Shown here: one piece after another, positions 1 to 12,306 of the stretch | Position numbering within the stretch: the first letter of the stretch is position 1 | How the letters are laid out: the number at the start of each line of letters is the position of its first letter | NCBI GenBank assembly: GCA_964020085.1 | Contig: CAXHUQ010000940.1 | Coordinates: 1 to 64,000 of the forward strand | Reading direction: 5' to 3' | DNA: 64,000 nucleotides | Origin: Micromussa lordhowensis | Lineage: Eukaryota; Cnidaria; Anthozoa; Scleractinia; Lobophylliidae | The notes under the pieces: model-generated | What the model was told of the DNA's origin: nothing | Seen by the model: the letters and a program-made list of their open reading frames with translations, nothing else | Database searches by the model: none | Made by a program: the position numbers and the translations under genes

Positions 1-159
1 ACTCCCGGGGTCGGTCCGGGTCCAAATGCGAAGTATCGGAGCTGCGCGAAATCTCCCACTATGCTAATCAGCCCGCAGATCCCCAGGCGTGGCCGGCTGG
101 CTGACTCGTTAGCCGAGCTTGACGCGTGTCGCAACTTGGCAAACTAATGGCACCAAAGC
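1..159 (+). repeat. Representative A monomer (159 bp)
   Basis: This is the first A monomer, about 60% GC with 15 CpG. It begins ACTCCCGGGG and ends ACCAAAGC. It aligns to B over bases 1-75 (8 differences) and again over its last 59 bases (12 differences), and carries 25 additional bases between these parts. Sites found in A but not in consensus B include CCCGGG, GCCGGC and ACGCGT. Every A in the window is followed by a B. The four hybrid monomers are the only departures from A-B alternation. Confidence 0.95.
76..100 (+). repeat. 25-bp segment present in A and absent from B
   Basis: Aligning A with B leaves one gap of 25 bp, placed here at 76-100. It is GC-rich and contains GGCCGGC. The exact edges are ambiguous by a few bases because flanking similarity is weak on the right side. 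It is present in every full A and absent from every B and from the four hybrids. Whether it is an insertion in A or a deletion in B cannot be decided from this window alone. Confidence 0.85.
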
Positions 160-182
160 ACTCCTGGGGTGGGTCCGGGTCC
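110..182 (+). promoter_or_regulatory. Possible Pol III A-box/B-box-like pair (recurs per dimer)
   Basis: TAGCCGAGCTTG at 110-121 matches 11 of 12 positions of the tRNA-type A-box consensus TRGCNNAGYNGG. GGTCCGGGTCC at 172-182 matches 8 of the 10 fixed positions of the B-box consensus GGTTCGANTCC. The starts are 62 bp apart, close to the spacing of internal Pol III promoters. The pair recurs in every A-B dimer. The related A box in B, TAGCCGAACTTT, is weaker. Against a role: the consensus dimer has no run of four T on this strand, so Pol III would not terminate in it, and no tRNA cloverleaf is visible. Chance similarity in GC-rich DNA is quite possible. Confidence 0.2.
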
Positions 183-293
183 ACATGCAAAGTTTCGGAG
201 CTGCGCGACATCTCGCACTATGCTAACCAGCCCGTTTGCTAATTAGCCGAACTTTGCGCGCGTCGCAACTTTGCAAACTAATACCACCAAAGC
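160..293 (+). repeat. Representative B monomer (134 bp)
   Basis: This is the first B monomer, about 54% GC with 11 CpG. It begins ACTCCTGGGG and ends with the same ACCAAAGC as A. Relative to A it lacks the 25-bp segment. It contains GCGCGC, the 8-bp palindrome TTTGCAAA and the 10-bp palindrome GCTAATTAGC (238-247). A and B are about 85% identical over 134 aligned bases. They therefore descend from one monomer of about 134 bp that duplicated, diverged and was then amplified as a pair. Confidence 0.95.
238..247. other. B-specific 10-bp palindrome
   Basis: GCTAATTAGC is a perfect palindrome present in nearly every B monomer. The aligned A segment (GACTCGTTAGC region, 103-113) has lost it. The core TAATTA is the type of site bound by homeodomain proteins, but no function is shown here. 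Isolated units break it, for example T to G at about 13429, G to C at about 27199 and C to A at about 25729. Confidence 0.6.
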
Positions 294-2637
294 ACTCCCG
301 GGGTCGGTCCGGGTCCAAATGCGAAGTATCGGAGCTGCGCGAAATCTCCCACTATGCTAATCAGCCCGCAGATCCCCAGGCGTGGCCGGCTGGCTGACTC
401 GTTAGCCGAGCTTGACGCGTGTCGCAACTTGGCAAACTAATGGCACCAAAGCACTCCTGGGGTGGGTCCGGGTCCACATGCAAAGTTTCGGAGCTGCGCG
501 ACATCTCGCACTATGCTAACCAGCCCGTTTGCTAATTAGCCGAACTTTGCGCGCGTCGCAACTTTGCAAACTAATACCACCAAAGCACTCCCGGGGTCGG
601 TCCGGGTCCAAATGCGAAGTATCGGAGCTGCGCGAAATCTCCCACTATGCTAATCAGCCCGCAGATCCCCAGGCGTGGCCGGCTGGCTGACTCGTTAGCC
701 GAGCTTGACGCGTGTCGCAACTTGGCAAACTAATGGCACCAAAGCACTCCTGGGGTGGGTCCGGGTCCACATGCAAAGTTTCGGAGCTGCGCGACATCTC
801 GCACTATGCTAACCAGCCCGTTTGCTAATTAGCCGAACTTTGCGCGCGTCGCAACTTTGCAAACTAATACCACCAAAGCACTCCCGGGGTCGGTCCGGGT
901 CCAAATGCGAAGTATCGGAGCTGCGCGAAATCTCCCACTATGCTAATCAGCCCGCAGATCCCCAGGCGTGGCCGGCTGGCTGACTCGTTAGCCGAGCTTG
1001 ACGCGTGTCGCAACTTGGCAAACTAATGGCACCAAAGCACTCCTGGGGTGGGTCCGGGTCCACATGCAAAGTTTCGGAGCTGCGCGACATCTCGCACTAT
1101 GCTAACCAGCCCGTTTGCTAATTAGCCGAACTTTGTGCGCGTCGCAACTTTGCAAACTAATACCACCAAAGCACTCCCGGGGTCGGTCCGGGTCCAAATG
1201 CGAAGTATCGGAGCTGCGCGAAATCTCCCACTATGCTAATCAGCCCGCAGATCCCCAGGCGTGGCCGGCTGGCTGACTCGTTAGCCGAGCTTGACGCGTG
1301 TCGCAACTTGGCAAACTAATGGCACCAAAGCACTCCTGGGGTGGGTCCGGGTCCACATGCAAAGTTTCGGAGCTGCGCGACATCTCGCACTATGCTAACC
1401 AGCCCGTTTGCTAATTAGCCGAACTTTGCGCGCGTCGCAACTTTGCAAACTAATACCACCAAAGCACTCCCGGGGTCGGTCCGGGTCCAAATGCGAAGTA
1501 TCGGAGCTGCGCGAAATCTCCCACTATGCTAATCAGCCCGCAGATCCCCAGGCGTGGCCGGCTGGCTGACTCGTTAGCCGAGCTTGACGCGTGTCGCAAC
1601 TTGGCAAACTAATGGCACCAAAGCACTCCTGGGGTGGGTCCGGGTCCACATGCAAAGTTTCGGAGCTGCGCGACATCTCGCACTATGCTAACCAGCCCGT
1701 TTGCTAATTAGCCGAACTTTGCGCGCGTCGCAACTTTGCAAACTAATACCACCAAAGCACTCCCGGGGTCGGTCCGGGTCCAAATGCGAAGTATCGGAGC
1801 TGCGCGAAATCTCCCACTATGCTAATCAGCCCGCAGATCCCCAGGCGTGGCCGGCTGGCTGACTCGTTAGCCGAGCTTGACGCGTGTCGCAACTTGGCAA
1901 ACTAATGGCACCAAAGCACTCCTGGGGTGGGTCCGGGTCCACATGCAAAGTTTCGGAGCTGCGCGACATCTCGCACTATGCTAACCAGCCCGTTTGCTAA
2001 TTAGCCGAACTTTGCGCGCGTCGCAACTTTGCAAACTAATACCACCAAAGCACTCCCGGGGTCGGTCCGGGTCCAAATGCGAAGTATCGGAGCTGCGCGA
2101 AATCTCCCACTATGCTAATCAGCCCGCAGATCCCCAGGCGTGGCCGGCTGGCTGACTCGTTAGCCGAGCTTGACGCGTGTCGCAACTTGGCAAACTAATG
2201 GCACCAAAGCACTCCTGGGGTGGGTCCGGGTCCACATGCAAAGTTTCGGAGCTGCGCGACATCTCGCACTATGCTAACCAGCCCGTTTGCTAATTAGCCG
2301 AACTTTGCGCGCGTCGCAACTTTGCAAACTAATACCACCAAAGCACTCCCGGGGTCGGTCCGGGTCCAAATGCGAAGTATCGGAGCTGCGCGAAATCTCC
2401 CACTATGCTAATCAGCCCGCAGATCCCCAGGCGTGGCCGGCTGGCTGACTCGTTAGCCGAGCTTGACGCGTGTCGCAACTTGGCAAACTAATGGCACCAA
2501 AGCACTCCTGGGGTGGGTCCGGGTCCACATGCAAAGTTTCGGAGCTGCGCGACATCTCGCACTATGCTAACCAGCCCGTTTGCTAATTAGCCGAACTTTG
2601 CGCGCGTCGCAACTTTGCAAACTAATACCACCAAAGC

Positions 2638-5567
2638 ACTCCCGGGGTCGGTCCGGGTCCAAATGCGAAGTATCGGAGCTGCGCGAAATCTCCCACTATG
2701 CTAATCAGCCCGCAGATCCCCAGGCGTGGCCGGCTGGCTGACTCGTTAGCCGAGCTTGACGTGTGTCGCAACTTGGCAAACTAATGGCACCAAAGCACTC
2801 CTGGGGTGGGTCCGGGTCCACATGCAAAGTTTCGGAGCTGCGCGACATCTCGCACTATGCTAACCAGCCCGTTTGCTAATTAGCCGAACTTTGCGCGCGT
2901 CGCAACTTTGCAAACTAATACCACCAAAGCACTCCCGGGGTCGGTCCGGGTCCAAATGCGAAGTATCGGAGCTGCGCGAAATCTCCCACTATGCTAATCA
3001 GCCCGCAGATCCCCAGGCATGGCCGGCTGGCTGACTCGTTAGCCGAGCTTGACGCGTGTCGCAACTTGGCAAACTAATGGCACCAAAGCACTCCTGGGGT
3101 GGGTCCGGGTCCACATGCAAAGTTTCGGAGCTGCGCGACATCTCGCACTATGCTAACCAGCCCGTTTGCTAATTAGCCGAACTTTGCGCGCGTCGCAACT
3201 TTGCAAACTAATACCACCAAAGCACTCCCGGGGTCGGTCCGGGTCCAAATGCGAAGTATCGGAGCTGCGCGAAATCTCCCACTATGCTAATCAGCCCGCA
3301 GATCCCCAGGCGTGGCCGGCTGGCTGACTCGTTAGCCGAGCTTGACGTGTGTCGCAACTTGGCAAACTAATGGCACCAAAGCACTCCTGGGGTGGGTCCG
3401 GGTCCACATGCAAAGTTTCGGAGCTGCGCGACATCTCGCACTATGCTAACCAGCCCGTTTGCTAATTAGCCGAACTTTGCGCGCGTCGCAACTTTGCAAA
3501 CTAATACCACCAAAGCACTCCCGGGGTCGGTCCGGGTCCAAATGCGAAGTATCGGAGCTGCGCGAAATCTCCCACTATGCTAATCAGCCCGCACATCCCC
3601 AGGCGTGGCCGGCTGGCTGACTCGTTAGCCGAGCTTGACGCGTGTCGCAACTTGGCAAACTAATGGCACCAAAGCACTCCTGGGGTGGGTCCGGGTCCAC
3701 ATGCAAAGTTTCGGAGCTGCGCGACATCTCGCACTATGCTAACCAGCCCGTTTGCTAATTAGCCGAACTTTGCGCGCGTCGCAACTTTGCAAACTAATAC
3801 CACCAAAGCACTCCCGGGGTCGGTCCGGGTCCAAATGCGAAGTATCGGAGCTGCGCGAAATCTCCCACTATGCTAATCAGCCCGCAGATCCCCAGGCGTG
3901 GCCGGCTGGCTGACTCGTTAGCCGAGCTTGACGCGTGTCGCAACTTGGCAAACTAATGGCACCAAAGCACTCCTGGGGTGGGTCCGGGTCCACATGCAAA
4001 GTTTCGGAGCTGCGCGACATCTCGCACTATGCTAACCAGCCCGTTTGCTAATTAGCCGAACTTTGCGCGCGTCGCAACTTTGCAAACTAATACCACCAAA
4101 GCACTCCCGGGGTCGGTCCGGGTCCAAATGCGAAGTATCGGAGCTGCGCGAAATCTCCCACTATGCTAATCAGCCCGCAGATCCCCAGGCGTGGCCGGCT
4201 GGCTGACTCGTTAGCCGAGCTTGACGCGTGTCGCAACTTGGCAAACTAATGGCACCAAAGCACTCCTGGGGTGGGTCCGGGTCCACATGCAAAGTTTCGG
4301 AGCTGCGCGACATCTCGCACTATGCTAACCAGCCCGTTTGCTAATTAGCCGAACTTTGCGCGCGTCGCAACTTTGCAAACTAATACCACCAAAGCACTCC
4401 CGGGGTCGGTCCGGGTCCAAATGCGAAGTATCGGAGCTGCGCGAAATCTCCCACTATGCTAATCAGCCCGCAGATCCCCAGGCGTGGCCGGCTGGCTGAC
4501 TCGTTAGCCGAGCTTGACGTGTGTCGCAACTTGGCAAACTAATGGCACCAAAGCACTCCTGGGGTGGGTCCGGGTCCACATGCAAAGTTTCGGAGCTGCG
4601 CGACATCTCGCACTATGCTAACCAGCCCGTTTGCTAATTAGCCGAACTTTGCGCGCGTCGCAACTTTGCAAACTAATACCACCAAAGCACTCCCGGGGTC
4701 GGTCCGGGTCCAAATGCGAAGTATCGGAGCTGCGCGAAATCTCCCACTATGCTAATCAGCCCGCAGATCCCCAGGCATGGCCGGCTGGCTGACTCGTTAG
4801 CCGAGCTTGACGCGTGTCGCAACTTGGCAAACTAATGGCACCAAAGCACTCCTGGGGTGGGTCCGGGTCCACATGCAAAGTTTCGGAGCTGCGCGACATC
4901 TCGCACTATGCTAACCAGCCCGTTTGCTAATTAGCCGAACTTTGCGCGCGTCGCAACTTTGCAAACTAATACCACCAAAGCACTCCCGGGGTCGGTCCGG
5001 GTCCAAATGCGAAGTATCGGAGCTGCGCGAAATCTCCCACTATGCTAATCAGCCCGCAGATCCCCAGGCGTGGCCGGCTGGCTGACTCGTTAGCCGAGCT
5101 TGACGTGTGTCGCAACTTGGCAAACTAATGGCACCAAAGCACTCCTGGGGTGGGTCCGGGTCCACATGCAAAGTTTCGGAGCTGCGCGACATCTCGCACT
5201 ATGCTAACCAGCCCGTTTGCTAATTAGCCGAACTTTGCGCGCGTCGCAACTTTGCAAACTAATACCACCAAAGCACTCCCGGGGTCGGTCCGGGTCCAAA
5301 TGCGAAGTATCGGAGCTGCGCGAAATCTCCCACTATGCTAATCAGCCCGCACATCCCCAGGCGTGGCCGGCTGGCTGACTCGTTAGCCGAGCTTGACGCG
5401 TGTCGCAACTTGGCAAACTAATGGCACCAAAGCACTCCTGGGGTGGGTCCGGGTTTACATGCAAAGTTTCGGAGCTGCGCGACATCTCGCACTATGCTAA
5501 CCAGCCCGTTTGCTAATTAGCCGAACTTTGCGCGCGTCGCAACTTTGCAAACTAATACCACCAAAGC
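2638..5567 (+). repeat. Four-dimer marker block repeated 1,758 bp apart
   Basis: Four successive dimers (2638-3809) carry the variants GACGTG (2758), AGGCATGG (3015), GACGTG (3344) and GCACATCC (3591). The same four variants in the same order recur exactly 1,758 bp (six dimers) later, at 4516, 4773, 5102 and 5349. This is a tandem duplication of a six-dimer block. A private variant, GGGTTTACAT, near 5451 arose after the duplication. Confidence 0.85.
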
Positions 5568-8500
5568 ACTCCCGGGGTCGGTCCGGGTCCAAATGCGAAG
5601 TATCGGAGCTGCGCGAAATCTCCCACTATGCTAATCAGCCCGCAGATCCCCAGGCGTGGCCGGCTGGCTGACTCGTTAGCCGAGCTTGACGCGTGTCGCA
5701 ACTTGGCAAACTAATGGCACCAAAGCACTCCTGGGGTGGGTCCGGGTCCACATGCAAAGTTTCGGAGCTGCGCGACATCTCGCACTATGCTAACCAGCCC
5801 GTTTGCTAATTAGCCGAACTTTGCGCGCGTCGCAACTTTGCAAACTAATACCACCAAAGCACTCCCGGGGTCGGTCCGGGTCCAAATGCGAAGTATCGGA
5901 GCTGCGCGAAATCTCCCACTATGCTAATCAGCCCGCAGATCCCCAGGCGTGGCCGGCTGGCTGACTCGTTAGCCGAGCTTGACGCGTGTCGCAACTTGGC
6001 AAACTAATGGCACCAAAGCACTCCTGGGGTGGGTCCGGGTCCACATGCAAAGTTTCGGAGCTGCGCGACATCTCGCACTATGCTAACCAGCCCGTTTGCT
6101 AATTAGCCGAACTTTGCGCGCGTCGCAACTTTGCAAACTAATACCACCAAAGCACTCCCGGGGTCGGTCCGGGTCCAAATGCGAAGTATCGGAGCTGCGC
6201 GAAATCTCCCACTATGCTAATCAGCCCGCAGATCCCCAGGCGTGGCCGGCTGGCTGACTCGTTAGCCGAGCTTGACGCGTGTCGCAACTTGGCAAACTAA
6301 TGGCACCAAAGCACTCCTGGGGTGGGTCCGGGTCCACATGCAAAGTTTCGGAGCTGCGCGACATCTCGCACTATGCTAACCAGCCCGTTTGCTAATTAGC
6401 CGAACTTTGCGCGCGTCGCAACTTTGCAAACTAATACCACCAAAGCACTCCCGGGGTCGGTCCGGGTCCAAATGCGAAGTATCGGAGCTGCGCGAAATCT
6501 CCCACTATGCTAATCAGCCCGCAGATCCCCAGGCGTGGCCGGCTGGCTGACTCGTTAGCCGAGCTTGACGCGTGTCGCAACTTGGCAAACTAATGGCACC
6601 AAAGCACTCCTGGGGTGGGTCCGGGTCCACAGGCAAAGTTTCGGAGCTGCGCGACATCTCGCACTATGCTAACCAGCCCGTTTGCTAATTAGCCGAACTT
6701 TGCGCGCGTCGCAACTTTGCAAACTAATACCACCAAAGCACTCCCGGGGTCGGTCCGGGTCCAAATGCGAAGTATCGGAGCTGCGCGAAATCTCCCACTA
6801 TGCTAATCAGCCCGCAGATCCCCAGGCGTGGCCGGCTGGCTGACTCGTTAGCCGAGCTTGACGCGTGTCGCAACTTGGCAAACTAATGGCACCAAAGCAC
6901 TCCTGGGGTGGGTCCGGGTCCACATGCAAAGTTTCGGAGCTGCGCGACATCTCGCACTATGCTAACCAGCCCGTTTGCTAATTAGCCGAACTTTGCGCGC
7001 GTCGCAACTTTGCAAACTAATACCACCAAAGCACTCCCGGGGTCGGTCCGGGTCCAAATGCGAAGTATCGGAGCTGCGCGAAATCTCCCACTATGCTAAT
7101 CAGCCCGCAGATCCCCAGGCGTGGCCGGCTGGCTGACTCGTTAGCCGAGCTTGACGCGTGTCGCAACTTGGCAAACTAATGGCACCAAAGCACTCCTGGG
7201 GTGGGTCCGGGTCCACATGCAAAGTTTCGGAGCTGCGCGACATCTCGCACTATGCTAACCAGCCCGTTTGCTAATTAGCCGAACTTTGCGCGCGTCGCAA
7301 CTTTGCAAACTAATACCACCAAAGCACTCCCGGGGTCGGTCCGGGTCCAAATGCGAAGTATCGGAGCTGCGCGAAATCTCCCACTATGCTAATCAGCCCG
7401 CAGATCCCCAGGCGTGGCCGGCTGGCTGACTCGTTAGCCGAGCTTGACGCGTGTCGCAACTTGGCAAACTAATGGCACCAAAGCACTCCTGGGGTGGGTC
7501 CGGGTCCACATGCAAAGTTTCGGAGCTGCGCGACATCTCGCACTATGCTAACCAGCCCGTTTGCTAATTAGCCGAACTTTGCGCGCGTCGCAACTTTGCA
7601 AACTAATACCACCAAAGCACTCCCGGGGTCGGTCCGGGTCCAAATGCGAAGTATCGGAGCTGCGCGAAATCTCCCACTATGCTAATCAGCCCGCAGATCC
7701 CCAGGCGTGGCCGGCTGGCTGACTCGTTAGCCGAGCTTGACGCGTGTCGCAACTTGGCAAACTAATGGCACCAAAGCACTCCTGGGGTGGGTCCGGGTCC
7801 ACATGCAAAGTTTCGGAGCTGCGCGACATCTCGCACTATGCTAACCAGCCCGTTTGCTAATTAGCCGAACTTTGCGCGCGTCGCAACTTTGCAAACTAAT
7901 ACCACCAAAGCACTCCCGGGGTCGGTCCGGGTCCAAATGCGAAGTATCGGAGCTGCGCGAAATCTCCCACTATGCTAATCAGCCCGCAGATCCCCAGGCG
8001 TGGCCGGCTGGCTGACTCGTTAGCCGAGCTTGACGCGTGTCGCAACTTGGCAAACTAATGGCACCAAAGCACTCCTGGGGTGGGTCCGGGTCCACATGCA
8101 AAGTTTCGGAGCTGCGCGACATCTAGCCCTATGCTAACCAGCCCGTTTGCTAATTAGCCGAACTTTGCGCGCGTCGCAACTTTGCAAACTAATACCACCA
8201 AAGCACTCCCGGGGTCGGTCCGGGTCCAAATGCGAAGTATCGGAGCTGCGCGAAATCTCCCACTATGCTAATCAGCCCGCAGATCCCCAGGCGTGGCCGG
8301 CTGGCTGACTCGTTAGCCGAGCTTGACGCGTGTCGCAACTTGGCAAACTAATGGCACCAAAGCACTCCTGGGGTGGGTCCGGGTCCACATGCAAAGTTTC
8401 GGAGCTGCGCGACATCTCGCACTATGCTAACCAGCCCGTTTGCTAATTAGCCGAACTTTGCGCGCGTCGCAACTTTGCAAACTAATACCACCAAAGCACT

Positions 8501-8790
8501 CCCGGGGTCGGTCCGGGTCCAAATGCGAAGTATCGGAGCTGCGCGAAATCTCCCACTATGCTAATCAGCCCGCAGATCCCCAGGCGTGGCCGGCTGGCTG
8601 ACTCGTTAGCCGAGCTTGACGCGTGTCGCAACTTGGCAAACTAATGGCACCAAAGCACTCCTGGGGTGGGTCCGGGTCCACATGCAAAGTTTCGGAGCTG
8701 CGCGACATCTCGCACTATGCTAACCAGCCCGTTTGCTAATTAGCCGAACTTTGCGCGCGTCGCAACTTTGCAAACTAATACCACCAAAGC

Positions 8791-9083
8791 ACTCCCGGGG
8801 TCGGTCCGGGTCCAAATGCGAAGTATCGGAGCTGCGCGAAATCTCGCACTATGCTAATCAGCCCGCAGATCCCCAGGCGTGACCGGCCGGCTGACTCGTT
8901 AGCCGAGCTTGACGCGTGTCGCAACTTGGCAAACTAATGGCACCAAAGCACTCCTGGGGTGGGTCCGGGTCCACATGCAAAGTTTCGGAGCTGCGCGACA
9001 TCTCGCACTATGCTAACCAGCCCGTCTGCTAATTAGCCGAACTTTGCGCGCGTCGCAACTTTGCAAACTAATACCACCAAAGC
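8791..9083 (+). repeat. Variant dimer with four linked substitutions, copy 1
   Basis: This dimer has CTCGCACT in A (a B-like base at A position 56), GTGACCGGCCGG instead of GTGGCCGGCTGG, and CCCGTCTGC in B. An identical combination recurs at 12014, exactly 3,223 bp (11 dimers) downstream, so the two are copies of one ancestral unit. The B-like base in A suggests a short conversion tract from B. Confidence 0.85.
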
Positions 9084-12013
9084 ACTCCCGGGGTCGGTCC
9101 GGGTCCAAATGCGAAGTATCGGAGCTGCGCGAAATCTCCCACTATGCTAATCAGCCCGCAGATCCCCAGGCGTGGCCGGCTGGCTGACTCGTTAGCCGAG
9201 CTTGACGCGTGTCGCAACTTGGCAAACTAATGGCACCAAAGCACTCCTGGGGTGGGTCCGGGTCCACATGCAAAGTTTCGGAGCTGCGCGACATCTCGCA
9301 CTATGCTAACCAGCCCGTTTGCTAATTAGCCGAACTTTGCGCGCGTCGCAACTTTGCAAACTAATACCACCAAAGCACTCCCGGGGTCGGTCCGGGTCCA
9401 AATGCGAAGTATCGGAGCTGCGCGAAATCTCCCACTATGCTAATCAGCCCGCAGATCCCCAGGCGTGGCCGGCTGGCTGACTCGTTAGCCGAGCTTGACG
9501 CGTGTCGCAACTTGGCAAACTAATGGCACCAAAGCACTCCTGGGGTGGGTCCGGGTCCACATGCAAAGTTTCGGAGCTGCGCGACATCTCGCACTATGCT
9601 AACCAGCCCGTTTGCTAATTAGCCGAACTTTGCGCGCGTCGCAACTTTGCAAACTAATACCACCAAAGCACTCCCGGGGTCGGTCCGGGTCCAAATGCGA
9701 AGTATCGGAGCTGCGCGAAATCTCCCACTATGCTAATCAGCCCGCAGATCCCCAGGCGTGGCCGGCTGGCTGACTCGTTAGCCGAGCTTGACGCGTGTCG
9801 CAACTTGGCAAACTAATGGCACCAAAGCACTCCTGGGGTGGGTCCGGGTCCACATGCAAAGTTTCGGAGCTGCGCGACATCTCGCACTATGCTAACCAGC
9901 CCGTTTGCTAATTAGCCGAACTTTGCGCGCGTCGCAACTTTGCAAACTAATACCACCAAAGCACTCCCGGGGTCGGTCCGGGTCCAAATGCGAAGTATCG
10001 GAGCTGCGCGAAATCTCCCACTATGCTAATCAGCCCGCAGATCCCCAGGCGTGGCCGGCTGGCTGACTCGTTAGCCGAGCTTGACGCGTGTCGCAACTTG
10101 GCAAACTAATGGCACCAAAGCACTCCTGGGGTGGGTCCGGGTCCACATGCAAAGTTTCGGAGCTGCGCGACATCTCGCACTATGCTAACCAGCCCGTTTG
10201 CTAATTAGCCGAACTTTGCGCGCGTCGCAACTTTGCAAACTAATACCACCAAAGCACTCCCGGGGTCGGTCCGGGTCCAAATGCGAAGTATCGGAGCTGC
10301 GCGAAATCTCCCACTATGCTAATCAGCCCGCAGATCCCCAGGCGTGGCCGGCTGGCTGACTCGTTAGCCGAGCTTGACGCGTGTCGCAACTTGGCAAACT
10401 AATGGCACCAAAGCACTCCTGGGGTGGGTCCGGGTCCACATGCAAAGTTTCGGAGCTGCGCGACATCTCGCACTATGCTAACCAGCCCGTTTGCTAATTA
10501 GCCGAACTTTGCGCGCGTCGCAACTTTGCAAACTAATACCACCAAAGCACTCCCGGGGTCGGTCCGGGTCCAAATGCGAAGTATCGGAGCTGCGCGAAAT
10601 CTCCCACTATGCTAATCAGCCCGCAGATCCCCAGGCGTGGCCGGCTGGCTGACTCGTTAGCCGAGCTTGACGCGTGTCGCAACTTGGCAAACTAATGGCA
10701 CCAAAGCACTCCTGGGGTGGGTCCGGGTCCACATGCAAAGTTTCGGAGCTGCGCGACATCTCGCACTATGCTAGCCAGCCCGTTTGCTAATTAGCCGAAC
10801 TTTGCGCGCGTCGCAACTTTGCAAACTAATACCACCAAAGCACTCCCGGGGTCGGTCCGGGTCCAAATGCGAAGTATCGGAGCTGCGCGAAATCTCCCAC
10901 TATGCTAATCAGCCCGCAGATCCCCAGGCGTGGCCGGCTGGCTGACTCGTTAGCCGAGCTTGACGCGTGTCGCAACTTGGCAAACTAATGGCACCAAAGC
11001 ACTCCTGGGGTGGGTCCGGGTCCACATGCAAAGTTTCGGAGCTGCGCGACATCTCGCACTATGCTAACCAGCCCGTTTGCTAATTAGCCGAACTTTGCGC
11101 GCGTCGCAACTTTGCAAACTAATACCACCAAAGCACTCCCGGGGTCGGTCCGGGTCCAAATGCGAAGTATCGGAGCTGCGCGAAATCTCCCACTATGCTA
11201 ATCAGCCCGCAGATCCCCAGGCGTGGCCGGCTGGCTGACTCGTTAGCCGAGCTTGACGCGTGTCGCAACTTGGCAAACTAATGGCACCAAAGCACTCCTG
11301 GGCTGGGTCCGGGTCCACATGCAAAGTTTCGGAGCTGCGCGACATCTCGCACTATGCTAACCAGCCCGTTTGCTAATTAGCCGAACTTTGCGCGCGTCGC
11401 AACTTTGCAAACTAATACCACCAAAGCACTCCCGGGGTCGGTCCGGGTCCAAATGCGAAGTATCGGAGCTGCGCGAAATCTCCCACTATGCTAATCAGCC
11501 CGCAGATCCCCAGGCGTGGCCGGCTGGCTGACTCGTTAGCCGAGCTTGACGCGTGTCGCAACTTGGCAAACTAATGGCACCAAAGCACTCCTGGGGTGGA
11601 TCCGGGTCCACATGCAAAGTTTCGGAGCTGCGCGACATCTCGCACTATGCTAACCAGCCCGTTTGCTAATTAGCCGAACTTTGCGCGCGTCGCAACTTTG
11701 CAAACTAATACCACCAAAGCACTCCCGGGGTCGGTCCGGGTCCAAATGCGAAGTATCGGAGCTGCGCGAAATCTCCCACTATGCTAATCAGCCCGCAGAT
11801 CCCCAGGCGTGGCCGGCTGGCTGACTCGTTAGCCGAGCTTGACGCGTGTCGCAACTTGGCAAACTAATGGCACCAAAGCACTCCTGGGGTGGGTCCGGGT
11901 CCACATGCAAAGTTTCGGAGCTGCGCGACATCTCGCACTATGCTAACCAGCCCGTTTGCTAATTAGCCGAACTTTGCGCGCGTCGCAACTTTGCAAACTA
12001 ATACCACCAAAGC

Positions 12014-12306
12014 ACTCCCGGGGTCGGTCCGGGTCCAAATGCGAAGTATCGGAGCTGCGCGAAATCTCGCACTATGCTAATCAGCCCGCAGATCCCCAGG
12101 CGTGACCGGCCGGCTGACTCGTTAGCCGAGCTTGACGCGTGTCGCAACTTGGCAAACTAATGGCACCAAAGCACTCCTGGGGTGGGTCCGGGTCCACATG
12201 CAAAGTTTCGGAGCTGCGCGACATCTCGCACTATGCTAACCAGCCCGTCTGCTAATTAGCCGAACTTTGCGCGCGTCGCAACTTTGCAAACTAATACCAC
12301 CAAAGC
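12014..12306 (+). repeat. Variant dimer with four linked substitutions, copy 2
   Basis: This carries the same four changes as the dimer at 8791: a B-like G in A, GACCGGCCGG, and GTCTGC in B. The distance between copies is exactly 11 dimers. The intervening ten dimers differ from one another mostly by private single changes, such as GGATCC at about 11598. Confidence 0.85.

Noticed and set aside
101..130. Hammerhead ribozyme core, as seen in some satellite DNAs
   Set aside because: CTGACTC does not match the CUGANGA core, and no paired GAAA segment with the required stems was found in the unit.
165..182. G-quadruplex in the B start (GGGGTGGGTCCGGG)
   Set aside because: There are only three runs of at least three G within range; a fourth is lacking in the same monomer, so a standard intramolecular quadruplex is not predicted.
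196..210. CENP-B box in B (TTCGGAGCTGCGCGA)
   Set aside because: Only the TTCG half matches nTTCGnnnnAnnCGGGn. The central A and the CGGG half are absent, so it does not qualify.
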